DNA from: Patiria miniata
Lineage: Eukaryota > Echinodermata > Asteroidea > Valvatida > Asterinidae
Length of the DNA stretch: 64,000 nucleotides
Direction of reading: 5' to 3'
Assembly (NCBI RefSeq): GCF_015706575.1
Contig: NW_024037074.1
Span: forward strand, 30,183,334-30,247,333
A model generated the notes under the pieces. The model was not told where the DNA came from, did not search any database, and worked only from the letters and a program-made list of their open reading frames with translations. Made by a program: the position numbers and the translations under genes. Of this stretch, positions 57,932-64,000 are shown piece by piece (the stretch's first letter is position 1; the number at the start of each line of letters is the position of its first letter).

Positions 57932-60900
57932 ATAGTTATATCGTCGTGTTCAGCGCGATGCAAATCTAATGAATAACCCCAGACTGGCTAAACTTTCACA
58001 CGATGGCTTCAGGACGTGTCTCCAGGATTACTTGTAAAACTCAGTGTTATATCACAGACAGAAATTTTCCAGCCAAAAAAAAGTAATCCGTGGGCGCTGC
58101 TTCATTACAAGCCCGTCGTAAACCAACAAAGACAACACGAAATCATTGTCAATTCCCACAGTAATTGGCAGAATGACTTCCCGCGGTGCCTATACCGATT
58201 AACGATAAAATTAACAGTTATCCTAAACGACAGTGACTGTGGGAATTTGATAGCGAGATGTCTAGACGAATCAACGGCCTCGCGGTCCGGATGAGGGGAG
58301 CAGTATTAAAACAGACTCGGACGCGGACAAGAAATTCCGGGCGTGCCGGCAGTAATTTGAGGAGACGAGGTTTGCCCAAAATGACAATGACAAGACGCAA
58401 TTACTATTTCAAGGTGTCCCAAAACTGTCAACACAATGTCTTTAATGTATACAATCATTAAAAACGCCGATGTCTCCTTGACAATGGAAAAATAATGACA
58501 TTTTGAACTGTGCATGTTGAACATGTTGAGCCATGTTTTGTTTTCCTTTACGTCGTAGCATGTTTGTTTTTTCATAACTTTGTGGGGGGGGAAAACATTG
58601 GAAGTTTCAGGGCAGTAAGGGATCTAAAATGCATGTCATTCTGTACTTTTTGCATTTGTAGCAATACATGTATAAGGTTTTTTCTTGTTTTGTTTTTATT
58701 AAACGATAATTTCATTTATGTGCACAGAGTATTGTTTTTGTGGCTGTTTTCCCTTACAACGCTTCAGCGATTGTTGGTTTGGGAGTATTTTCTATTTTAC
58801 TATATTTTCGAGATTTCTCTACAATATCCATGTACGAGCATGTTTGACCTCTTTTTCATACGGTTTAACGTTTTAATGTTGCATTGAATTGGGCTGAATC
58901 GATGGTGCATTGCCCATTTAAATCATCTTCGTCAAATCTCTGTAAGTCCATGATTAACGGTTAGGTAGCAAAAACTTACTAGTCTGGTTACAGACTCTCC
59001 ATGTCTGCTTTTGCAATTTGCAAGGAATCTTCTTGTTTCTGTATGGGTTGCCACAAGGTATAAATTTAAGCCGTGGTTGGCGACACATTTAACCAAATAT
59101 GCATATTTTCACCCTCATTATGTAAGACATGGGTGATTTTATTGAGTCTTTGGTAGTAGTTTGTTACTTATTTTGTGTTTTCATCAATTCAGTGATATGT
59201 TTTAAACATTATTCATAAATACTTAAGTCAATTTACCCATTCCTAGTGGTCGACAGTCCGTCACGTGGCCTGTTTTAAACTGATGATAAAGACCTGCCGG
59301 CTGGTATGAAACACTTTTCCAGTGTCACATAAAATTTTGATTTTGAAATCCGGTGCCTTTAACCATTTTATTGGTTGTACGTTCGTTTAAAATCCTCACG
59401 TAGGCATGCACAATACAACCAGTGAGTCAGTATTTCATAGTCCTAAATTCACTATACACCTGAACAGCTGCATTCTGCGCCACATCGCACAGTACGTACG
59501 CGCGCGCCATTCTCCACATAATGACTTGTTTACGACTACTTTGCGAGAGAGACAATCCATAATGTAGCTAGAGGGGTGTCCAAAAACTTGAAGTAAAATT
59601 GTTTAACAAAATCGTTGGAAATATATGATTTTTGTCTTGTTTTGACTTTTGGACCTGTCTGAAACAGAGTGTTTAAAACCGGCCAAGCATACAGTTATTC
59701 CCTTAATAATTATTCTTTATTTATGCGACGTTGACCTTCCACAGGTTAACGTCTCAAAAAAGGGTCTACAGGCATGATCAACCAACAATTGCATAATGGT
59801 TTCATGTGTATGCGTCTGATATTTGTGTTACTTTAAGTATTTTATTATATTGAACTTTTTTTTCGAAGCAACTTATTGCGACTTCCAAGCTTGTTTAGTA
59901 AGAAAACAAACAACAGAGCCTCATACAAGTTATGGCTGAACGCTCTGCCACCTGACCGTTTGCTGTCGACAACTAATCTCGTTTTTAGTCGACTCGCACG
60001 TACGCATTATGACAAAATCTAAAGAAAAACACAGACGAAAATATTTAATTACGTGTTGCCTAGAAATAAAAAAGACATGTAGCAGGAAACAAACAGGCAC
60101 CTTCAGCACTTATTTCAAATTTGAGTCGTAATGTCTAAACAGTCGGCACACCTGCAGACACATTCATCGTCGACATAATTTGAGGTTACCATGGTTGCTC
60201 ACGCAAGGAATAGCCTCATAATACAAAAGGTGCACGACAACGCTTGAGTGGGTGTGTTGAAATGAACCGTGCCTTCATTCAAATTTAAGCAATTCCTTCG
60301 TTATCACATAATAATTTATGGAGGTCATTTTTTTCGGGTCACTAAAATTGCGTTTATGCTTTCACAACATCCAGTGTCGTCTTTCATGTTTAATTGGAGA
60401 AAAACAAAATAAAACATCGTTCTTTATATAAATATACCAAATGAAGTTCGCTGTTCCGCTGTCAAGAATTCGAGATTACTGTCGTAAATATTAATGTTTG
60501 CGCGTATGGAAAAAAAACTGAAGACGTTCAAAAACTTGCTGCAGTTTGCAGAGAGCGGTAATAATTTACATTTCAAACCTAATCCTCTTGATCACGACCT
60601 TTAAAATGATAATTCGAGTCTGATCCTGTTTTTGACGAGACAATCCGACCGGAAACCGCTGCATAATTAATGCCTGACATTCTGAGATCTTGGAATGCGA
60701 TACGACAAGGTGACTTGTGAACGCCTCATCTTTAGAAGTCGGAATGGTTGGTGCGCAATGATCATGCCTCCTGTAGCAATGCGCTAAAGGTATAAAGGTC
60801 TGCCTTGGGTGTTAATGCGTATAGCATAAATAAGGCAAGGAATACGTCCGGGCACCAGCTAAGTTCAGTTTTAGGTTACAGTGGAGTGGCTTGTTGCTTA

Positions 60901-61391
60901 GAAAGTATGCATGTTTTCCCCTACCGAGTTCCTGTTGGTTGTAATTTCTGATCGGAACATTGAACCTCTTCGCCAACCCGATTGTTTCGAGGAGCTCATT
61001 AAGATCAAATGTTTCTGACTAGCAAATTGCCCCTTTTGTTTATTTGTGCCCTCCATTTCTGTTCGATCTCCCCGAAACTCTTTTTGTACACAGCACCCCG
61101 CTAGCGGTACGGCAACCACGCCAGGCATGCGACTGTCTGTTATCGCAGCGACCGTTCCGCATCTCTTAAAAAATGGAGACACAACAAATGAAATCCTCCA
61201 AGTAGCAAAAGAAGAGCATGCATTTAGGCATTCCACAATTGACACATTGATTCCAAGGGAAATTAGAAGCAAGAGACGCGCAGTGACAAGAGATTTTTTT
61301 GTTTGTTTACATCGAGACAATCTCAACTTGAACTGAAAAAATAAATAGGGGGCATGCATGTTCCACACGTGCGCCAACTAAACTCGAAGAC
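57932..61391. other. Unassigned intergenic stretch
   Basis: No gene. Contains the 59.04-kb repeat copy. The 159-codon frame at 60898-61377 on the minus strand has no recognisable domain. Confidence 0.45.
59038..59180 (+). repeat. Dispersed repeat shared with 19187-19330
   Basis: Contains GCCACAAGGTATAAATTTAA, GCCGTGG and CACCCTCATTATGTAAGA, in the same order as the earlier copy. Confidence 0.65.
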
Positions 61392-61922
61392 TTTAAAGGG
61401 AAGATACAACATTTGCAAACATCAAAAAACGAAATGATCAAATTATCACGCAATATCTCACTGGATTGATAGGGAAAGACAACCTAAAGTATCCTTAAAA
61501 GTTGCGGCTCCTGGTGTGCTGACATTTTCAAGAAAAAGTGTATTTTTCCAACGCTGGGCGGCCGACCAGCGTTGGAGAAAACTGTTTTTTTTTTTCAAAA
61601 AGTGCTCCTAATTTTTCATATTTAGTTCGTCTACGTTTTCTTTGCAATTGATTACACACATGTGAAGACTACAAGCCTGCTAGACTGATTCTCATGATCT
61701 TACAATTCCCCAAAGTCTATAAATTGCTCCGGTTCATCTTAAGTAGCATCAGGGAACCAGACTACAATAATATGATTGGTTTTCTTGGTTTTTCCAGCAT
61801 CTTCGAACCCAAAACGTGAAACAAGTCAGTGTAACAATATTTGCTATAACATATACTTATCCTCCAAATCTATTTATTTCTGAAAATTGCAGCAAAAGCA
61901 AATGTTGTACATTCCCTTTAAA
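61392..61922 (+). mobile_element. TTTAAAGGG-type palindromic MITE, intact copy (531 bp)
   Basis: TIRs of about 25 bases: TTTAAAGGGAAGATACAACA then TTTGC, mirrored with two or three mismatches. The core palindrome is at 61550-61573. A flanking CTCGAAGAC on the left and CTCGAAAC on the right suggest an 8-9 bp target duplication with one change. This is the reference for the copy split at 3406-7376. Confidence 0.88.
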
Positions 61923-64000
61923 CTCGAAACTGTAACAGTGATAGTAGCCGCGTTCGAGCTCAGGGAAATTAGAAGCTCGTCCCAGAAGGAAGCGTTTTTG
62001 ATAGCATGACAGTAAACAGGCTTCGTTCAACCAGCCTAATTATGGAATAGCCTGAGGAATACACTTCACTCCTGCCATAAAAACAACGCTCAACTGTCCT
62101 ACTTCACAAGCAGACACGAAGGGATTCACCACTTGAGCAGAATTCATGCTTACACACTACGGCAATCCCTGTCGTCCTAATCTGTTCCTTGCTCTATGTT
62201 CTAACATACGATATCGAGCCTCATGCGAACTGCATGCAGAGTCACCCAAGAAACTCGAGGGGAAAAAATAACTCGAAGAATCTGCTGTCTGACTAAGCTA
62301 AGCTGAGAAGTGACCAAAAAGTGCAGTCACATCGGCCCTTTCATTAACCGGATCACGGAGCCAATTAAAACAAATTTTAAAAAATATAATTCTGTCTACT
62401 CGACTTTCGCTATTGCAACCCTGTTGGTTGGGCTAGTTCAGTCCCGCTGATTTGCAATCTGTTTGTATCTAATACTACATTTTACAACGGTGGTAGAAGC
62501 ATGGAGGAAGGAATGTACGTTAAATAGTGATTACGTGGCCGTGGAAAACATGTTTAATGCACGAGACTATGGTCATTTATCTTCATCGATCATTTCATAC
62601 ATAATAGAAACATGTGACTAGATCAGTCATCAATTGCAAAATTATTCTCTTATCTGATTTTTTTTTCGGAGCAGATTGTTTGACATCTCACGATAGAAAC
62701 CCGACTGTGTTAACCGAGTGCCGTTAAGTCCGGCACAAACGAATGCATTTTCAAACTACACTCCCCCTTGCAAAATGGTCACATAAGTCAATCGATAGAG
62801 TTAGTTACGTACGGTTAAAACTGGAGGATTCTGCATTAACACAAGTTGGTCATAACTTAATCAAAACTTGATAAGTACTGTCTTATTGTCTCAAAAAGCG
62901 CTTTCACAAAATCAGACTCTTAGGAAATACGGAATCATAATCATTAACCATATTGCGCATGCTCAGCAGACAGAACGATGATAACTCAATGACGCGTGTG
63001 AGGCTGAGAGCGGGGGCTGGTTTTCGTGGGAGTTCCAATTTCATACGACAAGGGTTCTACGTCGTGTTTGTTTCTTCCTCACTTGGTCAACCTTGTTGCC
63101 ATGGTGTTGAGCAGTACGCTCCCACCACTACCTGCTCTCTCACCCTGGTACTGGATCATTCTCATGTTCAAAGTAATTACAAACGTACGCAAATTAGGCT
63201 AGATAAGGAAAAGTCTGGTGCCTGGCTGTGCTTCAAATCAGTGTTTGTTTTTGCATGCGGTGTCTGGGCTAAAAACGGAATCAATTCCTCCTGGAATCAA
63301 TTCTATTTTTTTCACAAAGTTAAATATTATCCAGCAAATATGCGGTATGACATTATTATAAGCAAAATGGAAGGGGGGATATTGTGGAGTGGCCGAAATA
63401 CTTCACATTGAACATTAAATGCCTAATACGCGTTGCTATAATTGCTTTATCGAATCAGGATACGGGAAGCAACTTCCACAAACGGGGCTTACCATTGGAA
63501 ACGAGGTTGGAAATAAAGTAGGCCCGGGGACGAGGTTATCACTGGGTGTGTGTATATATATAGAAAGAGGAAAAAACAGTGTCAATGTTCTTTGTCAATG
63601 GTACAGCTGTATTTTTCTATTCAAGTTGTCTACATACAGCTGATACTGCCACCTGTCTCCCTCTGGCGATGAATGTAATACTTTTAAAGTCATATTATAC
63701 AACGTCAACAGTAGCCTGGGACAAACAAACGTCTGTCTTTATAAAACGCTGTATACAAGTCATCACACATTGATTTGTTTTGCCCAAATTTGCATTAATG
63801 GGACAGCAAAATCTTAAATTCCAATCCAGCCTCGAGGCAAACGCCCGATTTAATTAAATTTCTCGCCAGTGAAGGCTCGAATCTGCCGCTCGCCTCGTGA
63901 GAAAGACCGGTAATGAGGTCTGATTAAGCCTTTACTGGCGGGCTGATTCCGAATATTATACAGCATTTCAAGCTGTAATTGCGGCATTCGAGACGCTAGA
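61923..64000. other. Unassigned terminal stretch
   Basis: No gene recognised; the 152-codon frame at 62953-63411 has no domain I know. The last 200 bases have an inverted repeat and complex sequence. Confidence 0.45.
63861..63944. repeat. Inverted repeat, 17-base arms, in a non-repetitive stretch
   Basis: TCTCGCCAGTGAAGGCT (63861-63877) pairs with AGCCTTTACTGGCGGGC (63927-63943). Just upstream is TTTAATTAAAT, a homeodomain-type palindrome. The stretch has complex sequence unlike the repeats nearby. Confidence 0.45.

Overview
The window is eukaryotic nuclear DNA, AT-rich and gene-poor, and looks like the genome of a marine invertebrate animal. Supporting this are a rhodopsin-class neuropeptide GPCR, a tRNA-derived SINE with a conserved central domain, a LINE 3' end, and many terminal-inverted-repeat (TIR) elements with their target duplications. 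I lean towards a non-vertebrate deuterostome (echinoderm, hemichordate or amphioxus-like) because of the repeat types, but the species is not proven from this sequence.

Only one convincing protein gene is present: a single-exon seven-transmembrane receptor on the minus strand at 29635-30684. It belongs to the vasopressin/GnRH/corazonin/NPS-CCAP-like receptor superfamily. A TATA-less, CpG-containing upstream region carries NRF1-, CCAAT- and CRE-like sites, and an AATAAA signal lies about 235 bases past the stop. Three further open stretches (31167-31433, 21414-21758 and 21778-21945) look protein-like but I do not recognise them.

The rest is layered mobile-element sediment. From 3.4 to 7.4 kb a palindromic MITE is split by a 3.4-kb hAT-like element that keeps a perfect 8-bp target duplication. 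The hAT-like element in turn holds a TTAA-ended element, a 300-bp tandem duplication and SINE-like pieces. From 9 to 23 kb there are a SINE, two inverted copies of a foldback element, a LINE tail, several hairpins, a 1.4-kb long-TIR element with iterated AGGTCA palindromes, and two compact MITEs. From 34 to 47 kb there are another full TTAA-ended element, a Mutator-like element with about 100-bp TIRs, a 220-bp hairpin beside a tandem array, and two abutting MITEs. From 47.4 to 64 kb the sequence is mostly unassigned, with one recognisable TTTAAAGGG MITE (61392-61922) and a few small repeats.

The most unusual recurring pattern is a set of short loci (1.8, 5.2, 12.7, 28.0, 40.3, 43.0, 44.8, 46.1 and 57.7 kb). 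In each, one short motif is repeated many times in both orientations and in several cases also forms the ends, yet the motif differs from locus to locus. This shared architecture without shared sequence is the best candidate here for something not well described.
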